The notes beneath the pieces are model-generated. The model saw only the letters and a list, made by a program, of their open reading frames with translations, made no database searches and was not told where the DNA came from. A DNA stretch of 58,222 nt from Zoogloea ramigera. GTDB lineage: Bacteria > Pseudomonadota > Gammaproteobacteria > Burkholderiales > Rhodocyclaceae. Both the position numbers and the translations under genes were made by a program. Numbering within the stretch: the first letter of the stretch is position 1; every line of letters starts with the position of its first letter. Below are positions 17,215 to 25,661 of this stretch, in pieces. The stretch is from assembly GCF_006539865.1 (NCBI RefSeq), contig NZ_BJNV01000024.1, positions 1 to 58,222 of the forward strand, in the 5' to 3' direction.

Positions 17215-17655
17215 GCGACGGGCCAGAAAGCGGTCGAGGGCGGCGCCGAAGGCCTGCCGGTCGCCCGCGCTGAAGGCGGCCGGGCCGCCGGTCTGCACGC
17301 CGCTCCCCCGCAGCTCCTCCAGAAAATTGCGCATCGACAGGCGCTCGGCGATGTTGGCGGCCGAATACATCTCGCCGCGCGGGTTGAGGGCGTGGGCGTC
17401 GCGTTCCAGTACCGCGGCGGCCAGCGGAATGTCGGCGGTGATCACCAGATCGCCGGGCTCGACCTGATCGACGATGTGCCGGTCGGCCACGTCGAAGCCC
17501 GCCGGCACCTGGACAGCCCGGATGAAGCGCGACGGCGGCGTGCGCAACATGCGGTTGGCGACCAGGGTGGTGCTGATTTCAAGGCGTTCGGCGGCACGAA
17601 AGACGATGTCCTTGATGACCGCCGGACAGGCGTCGGCGTCGATCCAGATCTGCAT
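17206..17655 (-). CDS. YaiI/YqxD family (DUF188) protein
   Basis: 149 aa protein of the UPF0178/DUF188 family with a PIN-like nuclease-related fold; cellular role unknown. Typical motifs: [22 protein letters not shown] at the N-terminus, [28 protein letters not shown] in the middle and [22 protein letters not shown]. Conserved acidic residues Asp6 and Asp8 and the DLVITAD stretch could bind a metal. It ends inside the convergent efflux gene (9-base overlap). Start at 17655; the open frame continues upstream but has no family similarity. Confidence 0.88.
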   Translation of the reverse strand: MQIWIDADACPAVIKDIVFRAAERLEISTTLVANRMLRTPPSRFIRAVQVPAGFDVADRHIVDQVEPGDLVITADIPLAAAVLERDAHALNPRGEMYSAANIAERLSMRNFLEELRGSGVQTGGPAAFSAGDRQAFGAALDRFLARRSG

Positions 17656-17915
17656 GAGGAGGGGGCTCGGGGGCGGGGGCTGCAGTGTAACCCGGGCGGT
17701 GGGCGCCTGCTGCGATGCGCGGGGCCGCGGGGTTTTTGTCATGCTGCGGTGCAATAATTTTGTGCTACATTGCTTGAAAGAGAAGCTGGTCCAAACCAGC
17801 GGCGAGGAGACAAGGCGTATCGGCGGAGGGCTGTAAGGGCGGGTTTCTCCGCCAGGCAGCCAAAATTCGGCCGGTTTGCGCCCCAAGCCGGGGCGACTAC
17901 TGCGGTCTTCTCATC

Positions 17916-18794
17916 ATGAATCGTTCTCTCGAACATCAGGCGCTGGCCGATCCGGCGGCGCTGGCGCCCGTCGAGGCGTCCACTCGCGGCCTGCCCGCCG
18001 CTGCAGCGCACGCGGCGCGCGTATGCCCGGCCCGGGCCCGCAAGAGCCGCTGGCCGGCGCGGCTCGACCTGCTGCAAAGCGCCTCGGGCCTGTTTCTGGC
18101 GCTGTTTCTCGTCGCGCACATGTTCTTCGTGTCGTCGATCCTGATCAGCCACGACACCTTCTACACCGTCGCCCGCTTCTTCGAGGCCGGCTGGCTGTTC
18201 GGCACGCCGCAGCCGTGGGTCGTGTCGTGTGTGGTGGGTGGTGTGCTGGTGGTCTTCGTGCTCCACGCCTGGCTGGCGATGCGCAAGTTCCCCACCAACT
18301 TCCGCCAGTACAAGGTTTTCGCCGCCCACAAGGCCCAGCTGCGCCATGGCGACACCGGCCTGTGGTGGATCCAGCTGTGGACGGGCTTTGCGCTGTTCTT
18401 CCTCGGTACCGTGCATCTCTACGGCATGCTCACCCAGCCGGCGGCGATCGGCCCCTATGAATCCGCTGACCGCATCTGGACCGGGACCCTGTGGCCGTTG
18501 TATCTGGTCTTGCTGTTCATGGTCGAGGTGCATGGCAGCATCGGCCTCTACCGCCTGGCCCTCAAGTGGGGCTGGCTGGAGGGGCGCGACCCGGCCGCCG
18601 GGCGGCGGCGCCTGCGCATCGTGAAGACCGGCTTCAGCCTGTTCTTCCTGGGGCTCGGCCTGGTGACCCTGCTGGCCTACGTGCAGCTGGGCATCGCCCA
18701 TGCCGACCGGGCTGGCGAGCCGTATGTCCCGGGCGCTGCGCCGGGCGAGGCGGCATCCGGCGTGCAGGCGGCGGTCAGCCTGGGGGGGCGCTGA
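17916..18794 (+). CDS. frdC: Dihaem cytochrome b subunit of quinol:fumarate reductase (FrdC)
   Basis: 292 aa membrane anchor with about five transmembrane helices. It is of the Wolinella succinogenes type: histidines 68, 117, 167 and 206 keep exactly the spacing of the four haem ligands of that protein (44, 93, 143, 182, offset 24). With the same offset Glu90 and Glu204 match the Wolinella glutamates for quinol oxidation (66) and the E-pathway (180). This supports a two-haem enzyme that moves electrons between a quinol and fumarate, or in reverse. The first 45 residues are an extra, proline/alanine-rich cytoplasmic tail. First gene of frdCA-x-B; a clear promoter was not identified in the 260 bases before it. 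Confidence 0.88.
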   Translation: MNRSLEHQALADPAALAPVEASTRGLPAAAAHAARVCPARARKSRWPARLDLLQSASGLFLALFLVAHMFFVSSILISHDTFYTVARFFEAGWLFGTPQPWVVSCVVGGVLVVFVLHAWLAMRKFPTNFRQYKVFAAHKAQLRHGDTGLWWIQLWTGFALFFLGTVHLYGMLTQPAAIGPYESADRIWTGTLWPLYLVLLFMVEVHGSIGLYRLALKWGWLEGRDPAAGRRRLRIVKTGFSLFFLGLGLVTLLAYVQLGIAHADRAGEPYVPGAAPGEAASGVQAAVSLGGR

Positions 18795-18796
18795 GC

Positions 18797-20776
18797 ATGC
18801 GCATCATCTACACCGATGTCCTGGTGGTCGGCGGCGGGCTGGCGGGTTTGCGGGCGGCGGTGGGCGCCCGGCGCCGCGGCCACGAGGTGATCATCCTCAG
18901 CCTGGTGCCGCCCAAGCGCTCCCACTCGGCGGCGGCCCAGGGCGGCATGCAGGCCAGCCTCGGCAACACCACCAAGGGCGCTGGCGACAACGAGGACGTG
19001 CACTTTGAAGACACCGTGCGCGGCTCCGACTGGGGATGCGATCAGGAGGTGGCGCGGCTTTTCGTCCATGCCGCACCCCAGGCCGTGCGCGAGCTGGCCG
19101 CCTGGGGCGTGCCCTGGAACCGGGTCAAGGCCGGCGAGCATGAGGTGGTCATGGACGGCCAGCGGGTCACCCTCTGCGAGCGGCCCGAGGCCCACGGCCT
19201 GATCGCCGCCCGCGACTTCGGCGGCACCAAGAAGTGGCGCACCTGCTTTGTCTCCGACGGCACCGGCCACGCCATGCTCTACGCGGTGAGCGACCAGGCG
19301 GTGGCCGAATCCATCCCCGTCCATGAGCGTTGCGAGGCCATCGCGCTGATCCACGACGCGGGCCGCTGCCACGGCGCCATCGTGCGCAACCTGGTCACCG
19401 GTGAGCTGTCGGCCTACATCGCCCGCGCCACCTGCATCGCCACCGGCGGCTTCGGGCGGATCTACCGGGTCACGTCGAACGCCGTCATCAACGAGGGCAT
19501 CGGCGCGGCGATTGTCCTCGAGAGCGGTGTGGCCGAACTGGGCAACATGGAGGCGGTGCAGTTTCACCCGACCACCATCGTGCCGGCCGGCATCCTCGTC
19601 ACCGAGGGCTGCCGGGGCGACGGCGGCCTGCTGCGCGACGCCGCCGGCCACCGCTTCATGCCCGACTACGAGCCCGAAAAAAAGGAGCTCGCCTCCCGCG
19701 ATGTGGTGTCGCGCCGCATGGAGGAGCACATCCGCGCCGGCCATGGCGTCAAGGGCCGATTTGGCGAGCACCTGTGGCTGGATATCACCCTGCTCGGCAA
19801 GGCCCACATCGACGGCCGCCTGCGCGAGGTGAAGGAGATCTGCCAGCACTTCCTGGGCATCGACCCCGCGCGTGACCTGATCCCGGTGCGCCCGGCTCAG
19901 CATTATTCGATGGGCGGCATCCGCACCGACGCCGGCGGCCAGTCCACCCGGCTCGCCGGGCTGTTCGCCTGTGGCGAGGCGGCCTGCTGGGATCTCCATG
20001 GTTTCAACCGGCTGGGGGGCAATTCGGTGGCGGAAACCGTGGTGGCGGGCATGATCGTCGGCGAGACGATGGCCGACTTCGTGGAATCCTCCGCGGGTGA
20101 CCTGCAGGTTTCCACCGCCCTCGTGCGGGAGTTCCTCGAACGCGAGCAGGCCCGGATCGACACTCTCCTCCACGGCGACGGCAGCGAGAACGCCGCGGCG
20201 CTGATGGCCCGCATGCAGGAGATCATGACCGACAAGGTGGGCATCTTCCGCCAGGGCGACCTGCTCGAATCCGCCGTCGAGGAGCTGCAGCAACTGCTCG
20301 TCAGGAGCCGCAGTATCGGTATCGCAACCCGACGGCCCGGCGCCAACCCGGAGCTGGTCACCGCCTACCGGGTGCAGAAGATGTTGAAACTCGCCCTCTG
20401 TGTGGCCCATGGCGCGCTCCAGCGCACCGAGAGCCGCGGCGCCCACTACCGCGAAGACCACCCCCGGCGCAACGACGCCGACTGGCTCAAGCGCACCCTG
20501 GCCAGCTGGCCCGACGCTGGCCAGACCCTGCCGACCCTGGCCTACGAGCCCCTCGACGTCACGCGCATGGAGCTGCCCCCCGGCTGGCGCGGCTACGGCG
20601 CGAAGGACGCCATCGCGCACCCGGCCACCGAGGCCCGCGCCGCCGAGATCGCCGCCATCCGGTCAGCCTTCGGCCACGCCGACCGTTATACCTTGCAACA
20701 GGCACTGATGCCCTTCGAGCACCTGGTCCCGGAACCCTTCCGGGGCCGCAACGAAAGGCTGGGAGACACACCGTGA
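18797..20776 (+). CDS. frdA: Fumarate reductase flavoprotein subunit (FrdA)
   Basis: 659 aa catalytic subunit, almost the length of Wolinella FrdA. Dinucleotide loop [12 protein letters not shown] near 9-20, covalent FAD histidine in [12 protein letters not shown], active-site region [23 protein letters not shown], and [14 protein letters not shown] with [20 protein letters not shown] for flavin and substrate binding. Interconverts fumarate and succinate on the cytoplasmic face. It starts 2 bases after the frdC stop, and its stop overlaps the start of the next gene (GTGA). The gene order C-A-B is that of Wolinella; direction in vivo (fumarate respiration or succinate oxidation) is not decided by sequence. 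Confidence 0.92.
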   Translation: MRIIYTDVLVVGGGLAGLRAAVGARRRGHEVIILSLVPPKRSHSAAAQGGMQASLGNTTKGAGDNEDVHFEDTVRGSDWGCDQEVARLFVHAAPQAVRELAAWGVPWNRVKAGEHEVVMDGQRVTLCERPEAHGLIAARDFGGTKKWRTCFVSDGTGHAMLYAVSDQAVAESIPVHERCEAIALIHDAGRCHGAIVRNLVTGELSAYIARATCIATGGFGRIYRVTSNAVINEGIGAAIVLESGVAELGNMEAVQFHPTTIVPAGILVTEGCRGDGGLLRDAAGHRFMPDYEPEKKELASRDVVSRRMEEHIRAGHGVKGRFGEHLWLDITLLGKAHIDGRLREVKEICQHFLGIDPARDLIPVRPAQHYSMGGIRTDAGGQSTRLAGLFACGEAACWDLHGFNRLGGNSVAETVVAGMIVGETMADFVESSAGDLQVSTALVREFLEREQARIDTLLHGDGSENAAALMARMQEIMTDKVGIFRQGDLLESAVEELQQLLVRSRSIGIATRRPGANPELVTAYRVQKMLKLALCVAHGALQRTESRGAHYREDHPRRNDADWLKRTLASWPDAGQTLPTLAYEPLDVTRMELPPGWRGYGAKDAIAHPATEARAAEIAAIRSAFGHADRYTLQQALMPFEHLVPEPFRGRNERLGDTP

Positions 20777-21102
20777 ACGCCCCGCTGTCCCACGTCCGCA
20801 CCCTCACCCTGGCGATCGCCGATGAAGGCGGAGCCCAACACGAATTTGAACTCCTCGAGACCGAGGGCATGAGCCTGCTGTGCGCCCTGAAGCAGGTGGG
20901 TGAGGCGCTCCCGCCCCACCTCGGCGAGGCCTTTGTGTGCCACGCGGGCGCCTGCAACACCTGCAGCGTGCTGATCAATGGCCAGCCCGGCGTGCCGTGC
21001 ACCATGTTCGTCCGCGAGCTGGGCAAGCGCATCAGCATCGCCCCTGGCCACCACGCCCAGGGTTGGGATGGCCTGCGCAACGTCGTGCGGGGAGGGCATT
21101 GA
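20773..21102 (+). CDS. Stand-alone [2Fe-2S] FrdB-N-like protein
   Basis: 109 aa protein that resembles only the N-terminal ferredoxin domain of FrdB. Cys56, Cys61, Cys64 and Cys76 form C-x4-C-x2-C-x11-C, the same spacing as in the following FrdB (CRAGICGSCGMLIDGRPGLAC), so it probably binds one [2Fe-2S] cluster. It lacks the second domain with the [4Fe-4S] and [3Fe-4S] clusters. Start is the GTG at 20773 overlapping the frdA stop; it ends at the A of the frdB start. The tight overlaps on both sides mean it is translated with the complex. It could be an extra electron-transfer subunit or an assembly or donor protein; the role is unknown. Confidence 0.85.
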   Translation: MNAPLSHVRTLTLAIADEGGAQHEFELLETEGMSLLCALKQVGEALPPHLGEAFVCHAGACNTCSVLINGQPGVPCTMFVRELGKRISIAPGHHAQGWDGLRNVVRGGH

Positions 21103-21836
21103 TGAGCGCCCCCGGCAAGCCCCGCAGCCTCACGCTGCGCATCCTGCGCAGCGCTCCCGGCGCCCATGTCGAGCCCCAGTGGCAGGATTTCGCCGTCGAG
21201 GAGGCTGAAGGCATGACCCTCTTCATCGCCCTCAACGAGATCCGCCAGAACCTCGACCCCTCGCTGCAGTTCGACTTCGTCTGCCGCGCCGGCATCTGCG
21301 GCAGCTGCGGGATGCTCATCGACGGCCGCCCGGGGCTGGCCTGCCGCACCCTCACCAAAGACCACGGCGCCACCATCACGCTGGCGCCGCTGCCGGTCTT
21401 CGAGCTGATCGGCGACCTCTCGGTGAACACCGGCAAGTGGATGCGCGGCACCGCCGAGCGCCTCGAGACCTGGATCCACCGCCAGCAGGCGCCGGCCCTC
21501 ACGGCCGTAGAGGCGCCGATGGAGCCCGAGCTCGCCGAGGCCATCTACGAACTCGACCGCTGCATCGAGTGCGGCTGCTGCGTGGCCGGCTGCGGCACCC
21601 TGCGGATGCGCGAGGATTTCGTCGGCGCGGTCGGCCTCAACAAGATCGCCCGCTTCCGGCTCGACCCCCGAGACGAACGCAGCGACGAGGATTTCTACAA
21701 CCTGATCGGCGACGACACCGGTGTGTTCGGCTGCATGAGCCTGCTCGGCTGCCACGACGTCTGCCCCAAGGGCCTGCCGCTGCAGACCCAGATCGCCTTT
21801 TTGCGGCGCAAGATGGCGGTGGTCGGCTTCAAATAG
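21102..21836 (+). CDS. frdB: Fumarate reductase iron-sulfur subunit (FrdB)
   Basis: 244 aa three-cluster subunit linking FrdA to the haems of FrdC. N-terminal [2Fe-2S] ligands in CRAGICGSCGML...C; C-terminal domain with CIECGCCVAGC for [4Fe-4S] and CMSLLGCHDVCP for the second cubane-type site, consistent with [3Fe-4S]. Length and motif order are normal. ATG at 21102 is the natural start after the upstream stop (TGATG). A bidirectional terminator follows at 21860. Confidence 0.93.
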   Translation: MSAPGKPRSLTLRILRSAPGAHVEPQWQDFAVEEAEGMTLFIALNEIRQNLDPSLQFDFVCRAGICGSCGMLIDGRPGLACRTLTKDHGATITLAPLPVFELIGDLSVNTGKWMRGTAERLETWIHRQQAPALTAVEAPMEPELAEAIYELDRCIECGCCVAGCGTLRMREDFVGAVGLNKIARFRLDPRDERSDEDFYNLIGDDTGVFGCMSLLGCHDVCPKGLPLQTQIAFLRRKMAVVGFK

Positions 21837-21859
21837 CCCGTCCCGCCGGCTCCGCCCAT

Positions 21860-21900
21860 AAAAAAGGCCCGGCCCCGCAATGCGGGGTCGGGCCTTTTTA
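21860..21900. terminator. Bidirectional terminator between frdB and the Ack-PduL fusion gene
   Basis: AAAAAAGGCCCGGCCCCGCA on the left pairs with TGCGGGGTCGGGCCTTTTT on the right (one G-T type mismatch), with A- and T-runs on both sides. Serves both convergent operons. Confidence 0.92.
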
Positions 21901-21918
21901 CAGGTTTATGCGCGCCTT

Positions 21919-24243
21919 TCAGTGGCGCGACTGGATCTCTTCGATGTAACCCAGCATGCCGGTGCGGATGTTGGCGGCGTTGCCCTCGTCGGTGTCGATG
22001 TGCATGGCCAGCCGGTAGGCCGGGTTCACGCGCACCACCACGTCGCCGAAGATCAGCTCGCGCTCGCCCTCGACGCGCACGCGCACGATGTACTTGTCGC
22101 GCACATGGAAGCGCATCGCGTCTTCGGGCGTCATGTGGATGTGACGCTGGGCGCAGATCACGCCGCGCTCGATGGTGGTGCTGCCGAAGGGCCCTTCGAG
22201 GGTGATCCCCGGGGTGTTGGCCAGGTCGCCGGATTCGCGGATCGGCGGCTGGATGCCGACCTTGAACTGCTCGGTCATGGCGATCTCGACCTGGGTTTCC
22301 TTGCGGGTCGGGCCGAGCACGCGGACGTTGGCGATTCGCCCCTTGGGGCCGACCAGGTGCACCTTCTCGGCGCAGGCGAACTGGCCGGGCTGCGACAGCT
22401 CGTGCTCGGGGGTGAGCTGGTGGCCGGGGCCGAAGAGCTTCTCCACGTCGGCCTGGGACAGGTGCACGTGGTGGGCCGAGATCTCGATGGGGATCGAGGC
22501 CTCGGCCGGGTCTTCGCGCACGGCCATGATGAGGGCGTTGCGCTCGATGGCGCGCAGGGCCTCCCACGCCACCAGACGCTCGTCGTCGTTGGCGATGACG
22601 AGGATGGTCACCGGCGAGTCGTCGGCCGAGATGATCGCCCAGTCGCCCATCTTGCCGAGGTTGCGGTTCTTCTCTTCGTCGAGCTTGATGCCCATGTAGC
22701 CGAGGCCCTGGCAGGCCAGGCTGCGCACGGTGGCGCTGGTCTCGCCGATGTCGCCGGTGAAGGCCAGCACGTCGATGCCGCCCATCGCCGCCACGTAGGC
22801 GCCGATGTTCTTGCGCACCTGGTAGCAGAAGGCCTTGTGGGCGAGCAGGGCGCGGTGGTGGCCCTCGTTGGCGGCGGTCTCGATGTCGTGGATGTCGCTG
22901 GAGATCCCGGAGATGCCCTTCAGGCCGCTCTCGCTGTTGATCAGCCGGGAGAGCTCCTCGGTGCTCATGCCGTGGTGTTCCATCAGGTGGATCATCACCG
23001 CCGGGTCGATGCTGCCGGAGCGGCTGGGCATGATCAGGCCGTCGGTGGGCGTCATGCCCATGGTGGTGTCGACCGAGCGGCCGTGGTCGATGGCGCACAG
23101 GGAGGCGCCGATGCCCAGGTGGCAGGAGACGATCTCGAGCTCGCCCAGCGGCCGCTTGAGCACCTCGGCGGCCTTCAGCGACACGTAGCGGTGCGAGCTG
23201 CCGTGGAAGCCGTAGCGGCGGATGCCTTCGTTCTTGTAGAGCTCGTAGGGCAGGCCGTAGAGGTAGGCGTAGGGCGGCAGGGTCTGGTGGAAGGCGGTGT
23301 CGAAGACGGCCACGTGGGGCACGCTCGGCAGGCGCTGCATGGCGATCCGGATGCCTTCGAGGTTCACCGGGTTATGCAGCGGGGCGAACACCGACAGGGC
23401 TTCGATCTCGCCGATCACCTGCGGGGTGATCACCACCGAGCTGGTGAACTTGCTGCCGCCATGCACGACCCGGTGGCCGACCGCGGTGACTTCTTCGGGG
23501 TGGAAGGCGAAGGCGTCGCCCAGCAGACGGGTGGATTCCTGCATCACCTGGAACAGCTCGGTGAGCGGGAAGGCATCGCGCACCAGCGTGCGGCTCTGGG
23601 TGCCCACCATCACCTTGATGTGGGCCGAGGCGGCATCGGAGGTGTCGATGATGCCGTGCACGTCGGAGCCCAGGTCGCGGGTGTCGTAGATGCCGAAGTG
23701 GATCTGGCTGACGCCCACGTTGAGGGCCAGCACCTTGCCCGGGGTGTCGCTGTGCAGCGACAGGGCGTAGGGGTCATCGGCCTTGGCCGGGCCGCCGGTC
23801 TGGGCGTTGAGGATGTCGGTGGCGAGGTGGCGCATGCGGTCGAGCAGCAGCCGCGACAGGTAGGTGACCGCCTTCGGGTTGGTCAGCACATGGGCGCTGA
23901 AGACCTCGTAGGGCATCAGCAGCACGAGGCAGCGGGTGCCGGCGATCACGTCGGCGGACATGCGCTCGCCGGTGAGGGTGGACATCACGCCGAACACGTC
24001 GCCGGTGGCGAGCTGGCTGATCACGGTGCGGGTGCCGGTCTTGTCGGTCACCGAGATTTCTGCGTGGCCGCTGACCAGGACGCCCATGTACTTGCTCTCG
24101 TCGCCGGTCTCGAGGATCGCCTCGTTGCCTTCGAACGTCGTCAGGTGCGACTGGGCGACGATCAGGTCGACCTTGTCGGCGGAGAAGTTTTCGAAGAGGC
24201 GGACTTCTTCGAGGAAGAATTTTTTCAGGTCAACTTCACTCAT
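21919..24243 (-). CDS. cNMP-binding domain - acetate kinase - PduL phosphotransacetylase fusion
   Basis: 774 aa three-part protein. Residues 10-140: Crp-type cyclic-nucleotide-binding fold (VLVSGHAEIS, LATGDVFGVMSTLTGERMSADVIA) without a helix-turn-helix. Residues 170-570: acetate kinase with expected active-site residues Arg258 (GHRVVHGG), Asp315 (DTAFHQTLP), His347 (YGFHGSSH), Arg408 (SRSGSIDP) and Glu501 (TGDIGETS; the usual GIGEN is altered). Residues 583-766: PduL-type phosphate acyltransferase with metal-binding His motifs HHVH (591-594) and RHIH (700-703). One chain could carry acetyl-CoA to acetate with ATP gain, gated by a nucleotide ligand. Start at 24243 (MSEVDLKK); 31 upstream in-frame codons are unsupported. 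Convergent with frdB. Confidence 0.88.
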   Translation of the reverse strand: MSEVDLKKFFLEEVRLFENFSADKVDLIVAQSHLTTFEGNEAILETGDESKYMGVLVSGHAEISVTDKTGTRTVISQLATGDVFGVMSTLTGERMSADVIAGTRCLVLLMPYEVFSAHVLTNPKAVTYLSRLLLDRMRHLATDILNAQTGGPAKADDPYALSLHSDTPGKVLALNVGVSQIHFGIYDTRDLGSDVHGIIDTSDAASAHIKVMVGTQSRTLVRDAFPLTELFQVMQESTRLLGDAFAFHPEEVTAVGHRVVHGGSKFTSSVVITPQVIGEIEALSVFAPLHNPVNLEGIRIAMQRLPSVPHVAVFDTAFHQTLPPYAYLYGLPYELYKNEGIRRYGFHGSSHRYVSLKAAEVLKRPLGELEIVSCHLGIGASLCAIDHGRSVDTTMGMTPTDGLIMPSRSGSIDPAVMIHLMEHHGMSTEELSRLINSESGLKGISGISSDIHDIETAANEGHHRALLAHKAFCYQVRKNIGAYVAAMGGIDVLAFTGDIGETSATVRSLACQGLGYMGIKLDEEKNRNLGKMGDWAIISADDSPVTILVIANDDERLVAWEALRAIERNALIMAVREDPAEASIPIEISAHHVHLSQADVEKLFGPGHQLTPEHELSQPGQFACAEKVHLVGPKGRIANVRVLGPTRKETQVEIAMTEQFKVGIQPPIRESGDLANTPGITLEGPFGSTTIERGVICAQRHIHMTPEDAMRFHVRDKYIVRVRVEGERELIFGDVVVRVNPAYRLAMHIDTDEGNAANIRTGMLGYIEEIQSRH

Positions 24244-24623
24244 GGTCTGACTCGTGTGATGACGGGGTAGCCCGTATTGAAAGCCTATCACTTTGCTGCA
24301 ACGCATCAAAGTGTGGATTGCCCTTAACAACGGCAACTTTCGGTGTGACTGGAGGCCGGCGTTTGTGCGCTGCGTTGGCGGGCGCGGCAGGCATCTGTCG
24401 GGGCCCGGTGGGGGCAGGAGGCGGGCGGCTGACGTGGTCTTGGTGGCCGGTGAAGATATCGGATATTTTTTGCGTTCCGATGGATATCAAAAAAGATCTT
24501 CATTAACAAAAAGATATCGTATAAAATACTTTTCATGGGAGGAGGGTGCCCGAAAGAGAGCAACGCATAGATCGCGATGCCGGCGGCGCCTCATCTGGAT
24601 GGTCACAAAAAAAGGGGGCGGCT
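24244..24623. promoter_or_regulatory. Divergent control region between the Ack-PduL fusion and livH
   Basis: The half next to livH is AT-rich and holds the palindrome TATCGGATA (24457-24465) and a variant TATCGTATA (24515-24523), the latter overlapping a -10-like TATAAA. TATCNGATA recurs twice in the other control region of this cluster (31397 and 31465). A clean -35 box is not seen. No gene is visible in this stretch. Confidence 0.45.
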
Positions 24624-25661
24624 TTGGACGCAGGAATCGTTTTGATACTCGGTCAGGACGGGGTGAGCAGCGGGGCGATCTACGCCCTGCTTGCGCTGGC
24701 CCTGGTGCTGATCTTCTCGGTCACGCGGGTGATCTTCATCCCCCAGGGCGAGTTCGTCGCCTTCGGGGCGCTCACGCTGGCGATGCTGCAGGCGGGCAAG
24801 GTGCCGGCGACGGTGTGGCTGCTGGTGGCGATGGGCGCCGTCGTGGCCGTCGTCGATGGCCTGGCCCGGCTGCGTGACCGGGACACCGAAGGCCTCGGCA
24901 GCCTGCTCGGCTGGAACCTGGCCTACCCGCTGGCGCTGGCGGCGCTGCTCCATGCGGTGGAGTCGGGCGGCCTGCCGATGGCGCTGCAGATTTTGCTGAC
25001 GCTGGCGATCCTGGTGCCGCTCGGGCCGATGATCTACCGCATCGCCTACCAGCCGATCGCCGAGACCAGCGTGCTGGTGCTGCTGATCGCCTCGGTGGCG
25101 GTGCATCTGATCCTCACCGGGCTGGGGCTGGTGTTCTTTGGTGCCGAGGGCGTGCGCACCGCGCCGTTCTCGGAGGGCAGCCTCACTTTCGGCGAGGTGT
25201 CGATCAACCTCCAGACGCTGTGGGTGGTGGGCTGCTCGCTGGCCTTCATCGTCGGGCTGGCGGCCTTCTTCACGCGCAGCCTGTACGGCAAGGCGCTGCG
25301 GGCCACCTCGGTGAACCCCTCTGGCGCCAAGCTGATGGGGATCTCGCCGGTGGTCGCCGGCAAGCTCACCTTTCTGCTGGCGGCGTTGCTGGGGGTGTTC
25401 TCCGGGGTGCTGATCGGGCCGATCACCACCATCTACTACGACACGGGTTTCCTGATCGGGCTGAAGGGCTTCGTCGCGGCGATCATCGGCGGGCTGGCGA
25501 GCTACCCGCTGGCGGCGGCCGGGGCGGTGCTGGTGGGGCTGCTGGAATCGTTCTCGTCGTTCTGGGCCAGCGCCTTTAAAGAGGTGCTGGTGTTCACGCT
25601 GATCATCCCGGTGCTCCTGTGGCGCTCCTTCAACAGTCATCACGTGGAGGATGAAGAATGA
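24624..25661 (+). CDS. livH: Branched-chain-type (aromatic acid) ABC transporter permease, LivH family
   Basis: About 345 aa membrane permease of the LivH family, with about eight hydrophobic segments and the typical opening GQDGVSSGAIYALLALALVLIF and the ARAT-like loop RATSVNPSGAKLMGISP. A non-standard insert of about 40 residues (ARLRDRDTEGLGSLLGW) lies after the second segment. I place the start at TTG 24624, with AAAGGGGG about seven bases before it; a GTG at 24546 would add 26 residues with no similarity. Its stop overlaps the livMG start (ATGA). With the CoA ligase and beta-oxidation genes nearby, aromatic acids are a likelier cargo than leucine. Confidence 0.82.
   Translation: MDAGIVLILGQDGVSSGAIYALLALALVLIFSVTRVIFIPQGEFVAFGALTLAMLQAGKVPATVWLLVAMGAVVAVVDGLARLRDRDTEGLGSLLGWNLAYPLALAALLHAVESGGLPMALQILLTLAILVPLGPMIYRIAYQPIAETSVLVLLIASVAVHLILTGLGLVFFGAEGVRTAPFSEGSLTFGEVSINLQTLWVVGCSLAFIVGLAAFFTRSLYGKALRATSVNPSGAKLMGISPVVAGKLTFLLAALLGVFSGVLIGPITTIYYDTGFLIGLKGFVAAIIGGLASYPLAAAGAVLVGLLESFSSFWASAFKEVLVFTLIIPVLLWRSFNSHHVEDEE

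Noticed and set aside
17737-17775. PhaR/phasin-type control element before frdC (TGCTGCGGTGCAATAA)
   Set aside because: Superficial similarity to operators of PHA granule genes; no phasin gene follows, and the match is too weak to support.
21880-24270. 796-codon plus-strand frame opposite the Ack-PduL fusion
   Set aside because: Same kind of shadow; no motif, and it crosses the terminator.
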